Shown here: positions 1 to 12,498 of the stretch, one piece after another | Layout of the letters: every line of letters starts with the position of its first letter | Position numbering within the stretch: the first letter of the stretch is position 1 | NCBI GenBank assembly: GCA_004794785.1 | Contig: SJOL01003040.1 | Coordinates: forward strand, 1,349,025-1,413,024 | DNA from: Opisthorchis felineus | Taxonomy: Eukaryota > Platyhelminthes > Trematoda > Opisthorchiida > Opisthorchiidae | Direction: 5' to 3' | DNA: 64,000 nt | Notes under the pieces: model-generated | What the model saw: the letters and a program-made list of their open reading frames with translations, nothing else | Databases searched by the model: none | Told to the model about the DNA's origin: nothing | Program-made: the position numbers and the translations under genes

Positions 1-312
1 CCGATCCTAGATCTGCACAACTCGCCTTGTCACGAAATCGCACAATGGCTATTCTAAACGCTGGAGCTAATACGCCAACAAATATGTTCATTTGGGCGAT
101 ACATTTTGATTCGTGGATGCAGTAGAGGGCCCTAAACTGAAAGATTCATACGTGCATTCATTTGATAGGACTTGACTGTTTACCAACGTCCGTGTAACTG
201 AAACTCAACTCTCTATGTAAGAAGATTGAACCAAACAACTTTCAGGTACCGATTGCAGTCAACGAATTGTGAGAGCTCCTGTTGCGATTCACAGTAAATG
301 TACACCTATCGT
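1..312. other. No gene seen
   Basis: No recognisable coding, RNA or repeat signal. The reverse-transcriptase remnant of PLE-1 may begin slightly before position 313, but no motif could be placed here. Confidence 0.4.
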
Positions 313-1300
313 TCAGTGGCACGCTCCACCGTGGCTTACCACTTGGACCAATGCCATCCGACGTTTTCATGAGCAAAATTGAAAATAGTCCTTTAAAAGC
401 TAGCATACGGAATACACAGTACTACTGCGGTTTCAAACAATGAAACCGAGATGGACTTGTTCCAACGAGAGTTCAGTACGGTCCACACCGCCATCCTATT
501 CAACTAGGAAGGCGAAACCGATAGCTTCTTTTACCTCCCACATGTTGGCGTTGAACGACGACACCATAGTTCACTGAGGTAATCGGTGTACCGAAAGCCT
601 ACGTGGTTTGGGCAGTACACCAACTTTAGTAGCTTCGTTCCACTAAAGCAGAAAAGTATTCTGATCCACAACCTTACTAACAGAGCGAGAACACTATGCT
701 CTGATGGTGCGCTAGTACAAGAAAACCTAACCCTTACCAAGGTTCTAAGAAACAAAGACTTCCCCGAAAAATTTTTTGTAAAACATTTCAAGAGGGAAGA
801 AGCCAATAATGCTACCATCATGTTTGAAAGAAAAGCCGTTTACATTAGCCTTCCGTCTAAGGCCGGTATGCCGCCCGACCTATTGAGCAAAAGGCTTTAT
901 ACCAGTTTGAACAAAGTTCTCCCGGCCACAACACTCCGAACCTGGTTCACAAGCTATCGTCTGTGTTCCTTTAGTCTCAAAGATGGAGTGTTTGCCCGTG
1001 CCCAAAATATGTTAGTATACTCACTCTCTTGCTGCTGTTCAGCGGAATACATTGGACGCATGACCAGGTAACTCACCCAAGGAATGATGGAACAAAACCC
1101 ACCCTGGCTAACTCCTGCGACTAGGAGGACGATAAACAGCTTAGTTTTTCAGCAGCCAGCAGGCAAGGCGCAGACAAGCGTGATACCCAGCCAAAGTTTC
1201 CGTATTGTTTACAGGTTACCTGCTAATCAACCCAAATCAGTACAGCACCGCACAATCACAGTGACTGAAGCTACTGTCATACGACATCGCGACCCGATCC
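313..1300 (+). mobile_element. Penelope-like element 1, RT C-terminal half plus GIY-YIG nuclease, decayed
   Basis: This is the 3' half of a Penelope-like retroelement: reverse transcriptase followed by a GIY-YIG endonuclease. In order it reads GLPLGP (RT motif B, usually GxxMGSPL) and FMSKIENSPLKASIRN. A broken stretch follows where the YVDD active site should be. Then come VYRKPTWFGQY and RARTLCSDGAL of the thumb, YSLSCCCSAEYIGRMTR of the GIY-YIG core, and NPPWL with SQSFRIVYRLPANQP near the C-terminus. The reading frame shifts between about 400 and 600, and in-frame stops lie near 440 and after GRMTR at 1069. The thumb-to-nuclease piece at 586-1071 is open for 161 codons. No terminal repeat or target duplication could be placed. 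The catalytic aspartates are lost, so the copy is dead. The Penelope assignment is firm; the subfamily is not. Confidence 0.85.
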
Positions 1301-2484
1301 TTTGTCGGCGAAAACGTTTTGTTGGAGTATTGGACTCGCCATGCTCTAGCTCGCATCCACCCACCCATACATCCTGTGCTGAACACCACCACAGCACTGC
1401 CTGCAATGACAAACTCAAGTTATCCAATTGGTGACTTGAACTAGTTGTTCCTTGTTATGTAAACGGTGCCGTCTCTCAGTCAGCTTCCTGTTTCATGTAC
1501 AGCATGCTCATTAAAATATGTTAAAAACTGCTGTTAAAAACAGCCTTTGCAACTGTATGACTTGGAAAGACCTTGCAGAAAACATGTTCGTCAACCCATC
1601 TTTGTTCTAATTCAACTTATTCGCTGTTACAGACATCAGTTCATACAATTCTTACATAATTATGTAGGAAATGTCTTTACTATCCCCAATAGCACCGCTT
1701 GCGCAAGGATCGCCAACCTCAGGGTGAGTGAGTCTCTTTTGATGTCCCTTTAGTAACACTATTCACTGCCCATTCTAAAGAACCACACTACAGCAGTGGA
1801 TACCTACGGCCGTGCTCCTTAAGAAGACTGATCAACGACGGGATGTCTGAAAGATCAGGGGTTACGAATTGTTCATGCGAATAAAGGAAAAGTAATCAGC
1901 GCTTTGGAAATACCTCTTCAAGGCGAAAATTTACTCGAAGGCATTTGAAACAAAAAATCCGTCACGTATTTTTTCACGCAGGCAACTAGCTTTCACAGTT
2001 GATACAGCAAAATATACCTTTTCATCAGACATTTAAATAAATAGTTGTTACCTCCAATTCGCCGCATAACACGCATAATTACAACAGAATTAGTCAAAGT
2101 TGCTTTCAAAACCGGTGAACATTATCTCAACAATAACTTTCACACGTTTAGTCCGCAATAGCGAACAGAAGCTGCAATACTGGCCATCCAATCCTCCACA
2201 CTAATAGCTTGTAACATTGCAGATATTACACATTCAGCAAAAAATAGCCCCACTTAATGAGGCATCTCTTTCCCCACTGTCAGTTTGGGTGGTTTGCACT
2301 GTATGCAGCTTTCCACACTTGTCGGCCGACAACCACGAGAAAATGAAAAAATATTTTGCGGTACTCTGCAGTGCGTCGAAAAATCAGCTGGCAACCGAGA
2401 GCAGGTAACAATTACTTCTCTTACCAAATATCAGTTTTCAGCCAGCTGGAAAACGTTTGGAACCGATTGACAAATCACCAATTC
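1301..2484. other. No gene seen
   Basis: Only short open frames with no recognisable family. The stretch lies between two Penelope-like elements and shows no homology to either that I can see. Confidence 0.4.
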
Positions 2485-2825
2485 CTGGGAAACAGTCGGT
2501 AGATTTGTCTTTCGGCAACGTTTCGCTTTTGACATGAAAAAGCTTCGTCAGGCTAAGGGACCAGGTTACCAGGTTAATCGAGACATAAGGTGGAAAGAGA
2601 ACCAATCAGATAAGTCAGCCTAAATCGGTGTTAGGTGCCTTTCAAGGGATTTTGTTTGTTAGGATGTGTCAACAAGTGTTACGACCGATTAGGAAACCTA
2701 CACGGATTCGGGTCCAGCTGGGGGTCTAGATCTTCCAGTTCGGTTCGGATCCCTCTTAAATATCGTTTACACTTTTTGTCCGTCTGTGTGACTGAGATAG
2801 TGTTTCGATAGTTGTGTATGGGAGA
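2485..2825. repeat. Left arm of PLE-2 inverted repeat (pLTR-like)
   Basis: This arm is the reverse complement of 4257-4598. From about 2522 to 2813 I count only three mismatches by eye, near 99 percent identity. The outer 40 bases (2485-2521) carry about five mismatches. The last bases grade into the RT coding frame. Penelope-like elements often carry pseudo-LTRs in direct or inverted orientation, which fits this placement. No hammerhead core (CTGATGA then GAAAC) is present in the arm. Confidence 0.9.
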
Positions 2826-4100
2826 CCAATAATGCACCGTATAGATTCACCACCACATGAGGTGGCCAGGTTCTTAGCTAGTATACTAAAACCACTCACT
2901 GGGAAATCAAACGTCTACATCAGGAATTCATACGACCATACCAATAAAGTCGCAGGAATTTCTTTAAAGATGGACGAAGTCCTCACGAGTCTTGGCGTCA
3001 TCTCAATGTACATACATCCCCAGGGATAATGCACTGGGGATACTGAAACTTGTTGTTGGCAGACACGACAATTATGGAACTGACACAGCTCTGGGTGGAT
3101 GAAGTAGCTGATGGCGTAAGAGCTAATCTTCACGAGTTTGTTTTTGACGCAGCTGCAAACTCATAAGAACAAGGTCTTGCAGTGCGATCTCCAGTAACCC
3201 CAGTGTTAGCTAATATTTATATGGGGGACTTCATACAAACGGCCTTGGCTGGATATCATCGTCCGCCGAGAATTTTTTGACGTTATGTTGACGATAACTT
3301 TGTTGTGATCAAAAGTGCTGAGGTCAAAAATGTCCACGACTATCTCAGTAGTCTGAAACCTCACAAGTTTACTAAGAAGATAGAGTCCGCCTCTGGCACA
3401 TTACCCTTTCTGGGCTGCATGACGCGTGAGAGTGGCAGAAAGTGGAAAACTACTTACCAGAAACCAACAGACGGAGACAGCTGTAGACCACTTATCAACA
3501 CATTCAAGGTCCACGTACGCTGGCATTGTCTAACTAATATTTAGTCGAGTTAGAGCGCTGTGCACAGAACAGGCGAGCAAACAGTAGCTCAAACCGAGGT
3601 TGCCAGCGGACTTCATGAAATAGGATACCAGTGAATATGATTGCATCCGGTATCAAGACCCATTTAGGAACAAATTGGCATAGCGGTCATTCCATATAAA
3701 ACAGGAAAATCTGAGAATATTCAAAGTGCTCAACATAGCCAACATTTGGCTAGGGTTCCAGAAGGGAGAAACTTTACGTTCAGTTGTGGTGCGGTTGAAG
3801 CATCTCCTCCCGGCTGAAAGGACTACGGACTGCTAGCATAAAATTAAATGCAAAGACTACACCAATGTTCACATAGACCAAACAGACAGGTAACTGCATA
3901 CCATAATTGATGAGCATAAGAGAAGGACAAACAAACCTCCAAAGTGTGCACGAATACCCATTGCTAGGCAAAGACTCGGTGATGGTGAGATATTCGTTAG
4001 ATAAGACATAAAACAGATTTAAAGAATACAGAAGTCGGTGACTGCGGTTCACATGACAGCGGCTGATACCCGAGGAAGCGTAAATTACGAAGCATCATAG
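2814..4100 (+). mobile_element. Penelope-like element 2, RT and GIY-YIG remnant with YVDD kept
   Basis: The second Penelope-like element differs from PLE-1 in sequence. Recognisable blocks are YGRPIMHRIDSPPHEVARFL (RT fingers), a frameshifted motif A region near 2980-3020, SPVTPVLANIYMGDF (motif B) near 3192-3233, and RYVDDNFVVIK with the catalytic YVDD at 3284-3295. Next are LPFLGCM and TYQKPTDGDS of the thumb. Past 3545 the remnant jumps frame. It shows PYKTGKSENIQS near 3690-3725 and a GIY-YIG-like stretch, TNVHIDQTDRQLHT, near 3860-3900. Stops and frameshifts are frequent, including one just before the YVDD motif, so the copy cannot make a full protein. The 5' end is truncated exactly at the left inverted arm, typical of Penelope insertions. 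Family assignment is firm; domain edges are approximate. Confidence 0.8.
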
Positions 4101-4256
4101 GGTAAATGGAATCGAGGGTGTGACACTGGCAAGCTCATGGAGGGTGGTCTTAGATAAGCCGTGTTGACAGGTGACGGTATGTAATTGTCAAAGCACGCAG
4201 AATCATCAGCAAAAGGGGGTTAGAAATGTCAAGTGGACCAAAGTTTGCAGATTTCC

Positions 4257-4598
4257 TCTCCCTTATACAACTATCGAAACACTTTCTCAGTCACACAGAC
4301 GGACAAAAAGTGTAAACGATATTTAAGAGGGATCCGAACCGAACTGGAAGATCTAGACCCCCAGCTGGACCCGAATCCGTGTAGGTTTCCTAATCGGTCG
4401 TAACACTTGTTGACACATCCTAACAAACAAAATCCCTTGAAAGGCACCTAACACCGATTTAGGCTGACTTATCTGATTGGTTCTCTTTCCGCCTTATGTC
4501 TCGATTAGCCTGGTAACCTGGTCCCTTAGCCTGACGAAGCTTTTTCATGTCAAAAGCGAAATGTTGCTGAATGACAAATCTATCGATTGTTTCCCAGA
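4257..4598. repeat. Right arm of PLE-2 inverted repeat (pLTR-like)
   Basis: Reverse complement of 2485-2825. The two arms enclose about 1.4 kb of decayed coding sequence. Related but diverged pieces on the + strand are found at about 23863-24010 and 27688-27870, so the arm belongs to a dispersed family. Confidence 0.9.
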
Positions 4599-4599
4599 G

Positions 4600-6715
4600 T
4601 TTTCCGAAAATAATATCACTTCTATCGATGGCGACCAGGATAATCTTATGCACTGTAAAATTCAGCGGTTGACGGCTTTAAAGTAATAGCTTCATGCCTT
4701 ACTGGTGCAATAGTCTCCAACTGGCTGTGAAGTCCATAAAAGTGGCATTATTAATCAGTCAGTTGTCCAAACATAGTAGCTTACCGAAGAATAAGAGGAC
4801 GCAGAGTTGCCAACACATGGTTGACATAAGACAGTCGTGTAGCTATGAAGTTCATACGTGCTTTGACACAAATAGGGTATTCTTTATATACGGATGTCCA
4901 GAAGTTCACTTGCTGTGCAAGTGACCCAAAGAAAAACAAGCGCAATCAAGAAAACAACCAGATTAATGCTCTGAAATGTCACGCGCATCCTAACAGTGAT
5001 TCCGTAGGTCGCCCAGAACTCAAAAACTATTAAGTTCAGAAAAATTTTGTGTGCAGAAGCATGCTCATTTTTGGGTGTGTGCCCGTGTTGTTCCATCAGA
5101 AAATATTTTTGCCAATGTGGTGATGGAGCTTGGTGATGGTAAGCTTTTTGTGGGACTTATGACCAAATCACCGTCGTCGATTCTAGAAAACATCATTCCT
5201 GATTAAATGAACCAGCGAGTTGGAGCCCCAGGATAGACAACAATAACCAAGAACTCCTTTAGTATTTATAGGGGTCACAAAAGTATTTTGAACCGGAGAT
5301 GGACAAATGAAGACCTTTCTCTGGGGAGATCACAATCTGAACAGACTAGTCTATAGGTGAAGCAATTTTTGCTAAAACATTAAACAGATTTCCAGGTCTT
5401 CCCTGGAATTGGCAAGATGGAACTGAAAATAACACTTTTTCTTATGTGGTCTCTCCATAACAAAATGAATGGTTGCAAGGGATCATTCTATTAAAATAAC
5501 GTTAACCCGCGCACTTGAAACGATTCGTTGCGCAAAATCATAGGAAATTTGGTGAGCCGCTGGACCTCTAATACTTACTAACTAATGCAGGTTAGCCGTT
5601 GTGAGGGTCGGACGTTAGTGGCCGCATAAGAGAAATTTAGGCTACTCAGCTTTAAATAAACTCTACCGGGACTTTTTTCTAACGGCCAATTTGCACTACA
5701 TCACACCAGGTCAGTATACAATACGCAGATCGCGACAAAGCAGTAGTGTGTAGGTGGAACTCCAGTGCACCAAAACCTAACGGGATAATAAGTGACATTT
5801 TTTTCTGACAAATGTTTATAATTTTGCGGAATATTTTAACCTCCTTTTCAATCCGTTCGTTTGAGAATTGCTAAGGAATCGCCACAATGGTGTTTTATTA
5901 CTAGAAAAATATTGTTTGTTCCACTGAATAGAATGAACTACGTGGATCTGATACTACAACCTCTGAGTAATATACAATAAAATCAGATCCCAGTTCCAGA
6001 TGTCGGTGGAATTTACACTGAAATCCACACATGCCATGGGATGTGGCTCATCATATGCATGCCGAAACAGCAGGTTTTGTGTTGAGAATTTGCTAAACAA
6101 TAATGACACCACTTCAGTTGCCTGGCCGAGGATTGCTCCTGAGTTGTACTTTTCGTGCGCTATGATTGCGATCTCAACCACTGATGCTCAATGATCGTGA
6201 CTGCAACACTTGATTTCGATTGGCGCCCATGGATGATATGTACCTCTGATGCACTAATTCGTTCGAGTTGTCTGAAGGAAAACATATGAAGGAGTCAGCA
6301 CTGGATGTTATGTAACTAGCTTCGCTAGGTTGGAGTTTTTCTGATCAGTTTCTTCACCAAACTATTCGTACGGATTTTTGAACAAAAAAACACGCCACCT
6401 CACCGTGTAGAGAAGAGAAATAAAACTATTTGAGGGTGATACGGAAGACAATCTCCACTACCGTGGGTGTACAAATTCTCTCAGTTTGCAGTTGGGTGCC
6501 ATGCGTCCCTATTTTCCACTTTCAATTTGAAACACACGGACACTGAAAGCTCTTCGACTGACTAAACGATAGATCATATCTCCTGGTACTACTATTGGAA
6601 GACTTATGGCCTTTAGTAGTGTTTGGCATGTCGCAGTTGAGGTTGTGGTTACAAATGAAGGAAGAACAATGTTTGAGCCCCACTTAAGAGCACTAATGAA
6701 TAGGTTTTTCAACTA
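4600..6715. other. No gene seen
   Basis: AT-rich sequence with short open frames only. No family, RNA gene or repeat could be identified. Confidence 0.4.
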
Positions 6716-6717
6716 GA

Positions 6718-6900
6718 AGGTTGTCCTGTGAGTGAAGCCAATCTTTGCCGAAGAGCCGAACAGCACTGTGGAACACTTTAACATTTAGTAATCATCAAGA
6801 GTGTACATCTCACGAAACTCCACAGAAGTCAGAAATAACAACTTCCAGTTGAAGATCAACCAGTCCAGCCACAGGCGACCGATCAGTAGTGTATCATCAA
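6718..6900 (-). repeat. SINE copy A, tRNA-like head plus hammerhead relic
   Basis: A diverged minus-strand copy of the dispersed SINE. The tail (+ strand GTGAGTGAAGCCAATC) and the head end (CGACCGATCAGTAGTG) are recognisable. The hammerhead core is damaged: CTGATGA reads TTGATGA and the GAAAC segment is altered. The box B region is also degraded. Confidence 0.7.
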
Positions 6901-9200
6901 CTAGCCAAAATCAATCAACTCTTATATGATATTTCACACTAACCACATTCGTGGTCAATATGTTACCTGTCAATCTACCGGCAGCAGCCGATGATGTTGG
7001 TTTGGCACAAAAGACAATAGGCGGTCCATCTTTCCATATAACCGGTTTTGGTAATTTGGTGGTTGGAGCTGCGGGTGTAGACCTGTTATAGTCTGGCATA
7101 GAAAAAGAGTAACTTTGGGTAACTACGGATGCACGGTTTTGATTCACACTCAATCACATTTTGCCCTTGTAGTTGTCTTGGGTTATCTAGCAATGCCAAT
7201 GATTATTGTGTGCTGTAGTGCTGGGTAACGTTCGTGAATGAAAGATCTCAAGCTCACAAAGAACTGTGAGATGCTATTAAACCTAGCTTCCATGTGCAAG
7301 GCAAAGACAGTACATGCTGAGGAGCTTCCTATAAACACAAATGACGGAATCATATTGTTAAAGAACCCGAAAAATCCTAATCAGCTGCCATCCAGATGGA
7401 ATTTTAAGCCCTATGTCAGTTGGTACATCACCAGCGTCACCACCATTGGCAGCAAAACATTTGTAGTAAACGCTGGTGTTTCAACAGAATACACTCATTG
7501 GGAAAATGGCTTAGTAGTAGATGAAAGCGACTAGTTACGGACAGTTCAATGCAACCTTTTTTTCTCACGCCTAACAACATCAATGAGCTAAACAACTCTG
7601 AGCATCGCGTCATATCATGTTCTGGTTTTACCTGAATCGGACATTTCCGTAAAAGCTGAACATGCAAAATTGGCATTGCCACTCGTCATCCATCCTCTTG
7701 GAGGCTTACAATTGGGAACAATCATCTTGACTGTCAGATGCACACCCTGTTGAGTCAGACCCAGTCAGGTGCAAATAACTGATGCTACACCCTTTTTATT
7801 GAGTGTACAATTTTTTCATGGAAAAGAAAGAAAGGGGTCTTGTCTTCCCAAAGAACGTCTAGATGAGATAAGCCTCAGCCAGTTGATATACAATAATAAA
7901 CGTATCTTGCCTTGCAGTTGGATTGTGGGAATTCGGGAGAATGAACCAAAAATCGCAATTGATTTCCTTCAACACTTACGGGTTATTATGCCTAGTGTCT
8001 GAGACTCTATCATGATGACAGGAAAATACTGAAATTGGTGCCAAAAGAGAGAGTAGACCCAAATAAGTATTCACATGGCAAAATATGACTTGAGGCGTCT
8101 GTCATAAGTGACGAACTGCCGGAGGCAGGTTAACCTCGGTGGCTGGGGTGAATAACACCTTAAGGGACAATTTGCAGTTAGTTTGTGATAAACAGATGAG
8201 ACAGTGTTATTGGTTCCGGTGGGTTCATTATTTCTAAACCAGTCACCAATGTTGTCCATTGACTTGCTTCATTATTCTATAAGATATATTTAGGGCACTC
8301 GTCACCATACGTTTCTCAACCCTTTATCGGGCGATTTCCATCCAAGACAGAAACTAAACTAAACCATTCTTTTTCCCGTCAACTATTCGGTCAATTTAGA
8401 CAACGCCACAAGTAACTGGCCCACTAGTTCACAAGCCCACGCCCTTGCATTAGTCATGCTTAGGATTTCGGATCTGACTGAGGAAAGTGTGTGAATAAAA
8501 TCCAGCATTTCTTCTGAAGATGTTGCTCTCGACAATTGCACAGAAATGTACTTGTTGTGTCCCCTGGATCCTCCCTATTTTAGTGTGAACATAAAGCACA
8601 TAGCAGTTTTTATGTCTATTTGCCTCTCGCGTAGTATCATCGTCTGCAGATTTTCACTCCCAACGAAACTCTAAAAATTTGGACGATAATGTGGTCTTTC
8701 AGGCTTTTATCTTGAGCCACATTTAATGGCATTGATTAACTGACTCGCAGCCACGTGCAACTGAACTGATCATTCCATCCTACATCAGAGCTGACCCCGG
8801 TGTCTGTATTCAATTATGTATATTGTCGCCTGGACCGATAGTGATTCAATTTATCACCTTGCTTAATTTGAATATTTCCGCTCAACCACAAAAGAGTAAC
8901 CTCATGTTGAAGACACACAAATTAAATCTTTAAAAAGCTGGTTCAGTTTGAAAAGAAACTAGATGTAATTCAGAGATCGTTACTAAACAAAACAACCGAA
9001 GGTTTTTGTGCCATTCCAAAATGTATCAGCGAAAGCTATCGAAGCCAATATTGGCAACCAGTCCGTATCTTGCGGGGGGTGGGTAGGTCACATAACATTT
9101 AGATGGGATGCAGTTTTCATCTGTCGCAGTCCAAACTGGATGAAGCCCAATTTACCTGGCGTCACAAATATGCGACTTTTTGAACTGTACTCTCACCGTG
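6901..9200. other. No gene seen
   Basis: Open frames of up to 98 codons occur (for example 7238-7534 on +), but they match no family I know and have no convincing splice context. I make no call. Confidence 0.4.
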
Positions 9201-9232
9201 CTTCTTTGTGACCTGTACTCCTACAGTGTTAC

Positions 9233-9350
9233 TCATGCGAATTTCGGATCCATCATCGTCATCATCGAAAGCATGATATCAGTGTTCAACACCGATGCTT
9301 CACTGCCATACAACCATGATTTATCTAAAAGTCTTATTGTGAAGAAAAGC
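9233..9350 (+). repeat. Fragment of a diverged repeat shared with 30225-30335
   Basis: About 100 bases resemble 30225-30335 at roughly two thirds identity by eye. The shared core is a GATGCTTCACTGCC-type block followed by a TTATTxTGxxGAAAAG block. A shorter match to the first block lies near 62490-62515. The translated phrase is also similar (SVFNTDASLPYNHD here, SEFNDEPSLPYRHN there), suggesting an old coding repeat. The family is not recognised. Confidence 0.35.
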
Positions 9351-9422
9351 ATAAAAGTGGACGGGAAGGGACCAGGTGCCAGCCTACCACAATCATTCCG
9401 AGGTGTCTGCACCTCCAAACAC

Positions 9423-12400
9423 TCATTCGGGCAATCTGGATAGAAACTGACAACAAGAACGCCAGTAATATCGATTAGCAACCATATCCTGATGTATCTC
9501 CAACCAGGCGTAGTAAGGATCACGCGGTCTCCATCCTGCAGGGCAAACCGCCCAGACAGCTCCCAAACGTTTCGTAATCGCTTTCATACCCCTCTGCCAG
9601 CCCAATTGTTGGCCACCTCCCTGCTTCCGATACTCCGAATCGGGCACCGAAAACAGCACACTTTGCAAGCGATGATTCGGAATGCGCAATACATGGCCTA
9701 ACTAACGCAGCTCCTGGTGCTGAACACACGTCTAATGAGATTCTGGGATATACCACTTTGACACCATAGGTGTCCTAAATTAACAAACGTGCTCGAGTCT
9801 GGCAGGTTCGAGCACTGACCTCACCTGAAACTGTGGAATCGGGGTTATTACAACTTCGATGATGCGTAAAACGCTCCACAATTTCGAGTGTCTCTCCTTG
9901 GGTTGCAAGTGGCGTGCTCAGTGACTGCATGTCCACGAGCACGACCTTGCACTTTGTGGGTGCAAAGTGCATACCAAAGAGCGGGATGAGTTCGGTCAGT
10001 TCATGCAAAAATGCGTACGGCTTATTCTCCGCTTCATAGACGAGAACGACGCCGTCTGCATTTACCTGATCAACGAAGATTTCATCAGCGGTTATTTGAG
10101 CACCAGGGTTTTGAAGACTTTTCAGCGTTCTTCTCATTATTTCAACGATCACAGAAATAGGTATAGAGAGACCGGGTGAGCCTGATGTACACCATTTTGT
10201 GTATGGAAGCTTTTCTAGAGCTCTCCGTACTCTTTCACACTCCCGGAAGCCTGAGAATACAAAGAACTTATTATGCTCACAAACTTCCGAAGCATCCTTT
10301 GATGCACAAGTGTGTCAAGGCCAGTCAAGCGTGTCGAATTTGCCTTGAAAATTCTGGACTACTAAAATAGTGGGCCGTTTGTACGTATGGCGTTGTTCTA
10401 GCACCTGACGGAATGTGAAGCTTTGGTCAAAACATCCCCTACCAGGTCGGAAATCCGCTTACTGCTCTCGAGTCACTGTTTCACCATAAGATGACAGAGA
10501 ATTGACGCCCAGGGTCTCGTTACGACCGGGGCCAATCTGATCTTCCTGTGGTTGCCACAACCAATACGAGCCCCTTTTTATTGAATATGTGTACTACCAC
10601 CGATTCTCCGTTGTTGTTTGGGTCATTCTCCGTTTCCCACTTGCAGGCAAACGGACCAGACAAGCGCTGACTTCACTGCCATCGTTGACTAATGTGGGTG
10701 GGAGGTCATCCGGACCAGAAGCTCGGTGGCTGTTTTGAGAACATATGCGGTCACAAACCTCCAGGGCCTCAGCGGGTTTCACCTGCTCCGTCCAAGTTAC
10801 TGCGTCAGTTGTAGGCTCCGGATGAATGGCAACTGTTGGCCACGATATGTATTGTTCGAAGTAATCGGCCCACCGTTCGAGGCTTTTTTCTTTGTTGGAA
10901 ACGTTCGCTCCATCCCGATCCTAGATGGTTTGGCTCGCAATTGGTCTCCGGAGACCGATCTCACGGATGGAGTGAAATAAGTTTCGGGACATCACGGCTT
11001 TCTGGTCCTATTCCATTTTTTAGCTTTCGGTGTCCACCAGACTTCACGGTCGGCTCGCACGCTCCCTTTCACCTGCCGTCTCATGATTCGTCAGGCTAAC
11101 TTATGTTGTGGTCCGGAGGCGATATTTATCAGTGAGTGCCACCACTCGGTCTGATATCCAGTGCTTGAGTGGGCCTGGTAGGTCTGTGCCACAGGCGAAA
11201 CGCCCAGCACTGTGCAGAGATTTGGCGATCTCGTCCCAGCATGAATTCACATGTGATGGTGGAGCAGTTGGAGGAGATTCCAGAAGACGATTCTGGTAAA
11301 TTCGTCTAACATCCTTATCTGTCAGTCTCTTAGTTGCTAAGAAAATTGTCCGCACCCTAGGTGGCCCTGGAAAATGAAGGAAGAATCGATTCCGGAGATG
11401 CACGTGACTTGAATCCACAAATGTGTTCCAAAACGAGCGACAGTCAGATATCGATCCGCGCCATCGGTAACTGATGGCAATGTGGTCAGTTTGAGTTCGC
11501 AGTCGGCACGCCATTTTAGGGCACGATGTGGCCAGACGACTTCGGTTATTTCAGAAGGTAATACTGTATAAAAACAGCCAGCGGTTAGCACACAGCTAAA
11601 TCAATCGTTCACTATTTTCCGTACGTACTGAGTCCAATCCAAACGATTCCCAGATGCTCTAAGCCTGCTTACTTTTGCATTCATATTTCCGGCAATCACA
11701 ACGTTATCTGAGCTTTTCGCTCACCGCAGCAAGGTATTCAGGGCGTTATAAAAATTGTCCTTGAAGGTGTCAGAGCTGCAGTTGTTTAGAGCATAAGCAG
11801 ACACGACAGACACACAACGATCAACTTCAAGCTTGTGAGACTCCATCTCAAACGTTGACAGACGCACAGAAGCTACTAGAAACGGGTATCCAGCCAAGCG
11901 AGGATTCTTCCACCATGTGACTTGAGATACGGACTCTTGTACATACCGCTGCAGCGTCTTCTGGATCCCCAGGTGTGTGCAGCTGGAAGCTAGTGGAGAG
12001 TAATGGGGTGGTCAGCTTAGCCGCTGTACTTGCATTTTGTATTCTTGTTTCCGACAAACAGCACACGCCAATGTCAAACGAGTCCAGTGTACGGGCAAGA
12101 GCAGCTATTTGTCCTGCTTGCTTCAGAGTGCGGGAATTTTAAGCAACCCGATAGACTGAGTGTCGAGGCTTGAGGATTGATTTCAAGATGCCTGAGGATG
12201 TCAGCGGCGGAAAAAGGGCAGACGCTGCTTGCAAAGCCGATGCACGACGAGCGGAGTCATCAGTCCTAACTGATGGGCCCACAAGGAGAGAGCTGTTAAT
12301 GGGATGATGGGAGTGTGAAGAAAAATTATGCGAAAGAGGAAGAAGAGAGGCGTCAGCAGTAACCTGTACTCGCTTACCCGCCCAGCTGTATGAAGCAAGA

Positions 12401-12498
12401 AAGGCGACCCGGCTGATTGCACCACGCAACGGCCGATGTGACATGACGTTATTTGTATATGTGCAGTTCATAGTTGTACGTGGACGGAGCACCCACAC
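9423..12498 (-). mobile_element. RTE-like non-LTR retrotransposon, nearly full length, decayed
   Basis: The minus strand carries an endonuclease-reverse transcriptase LINE. The 5' part at 12498-12139 encodes MSHRPLRGAISRVAFLASY and later KPRHSVYRVA. The apurinic-type endonuclease follows with LARTLDSFDIGVCCLSETRI near 12100-12040 and LGWIPVSSSFCA near 11900-11865. The connector reads TDHIAISYRWRGSISDCRSF (11490-11430) and HWISDRVVAL. RT fingers show ASGPDDLPPTLVNDG near 10720-10675. The palm shows ADGVVLVYEAENKP and FGMHFAPTKCKVVL near 10065-9930. The C-terminus reads RIPNHRL, GWQRGMKAITKRLG, GWRPRDPYYAWLE and WRSCCQFLSRLPE, ending near 9423. The active site normally ends in ADD but here reads ADG. 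Many frameshifts are present, so it is inactive. The phrases resemble endonuclease-reverse transcriptases common in flukes. The RTE clade name is likely, not proven. Confidence 0.85.

Noticed and set aside
1227..1427. Minus-strand frame opposite PLE-1
   Set aside because: Shadow of the Penelope coding strand.
2200..2470. Two overlapping short open frames
   Set aside because: No domain, no splice context, and mutually overlapping frames.
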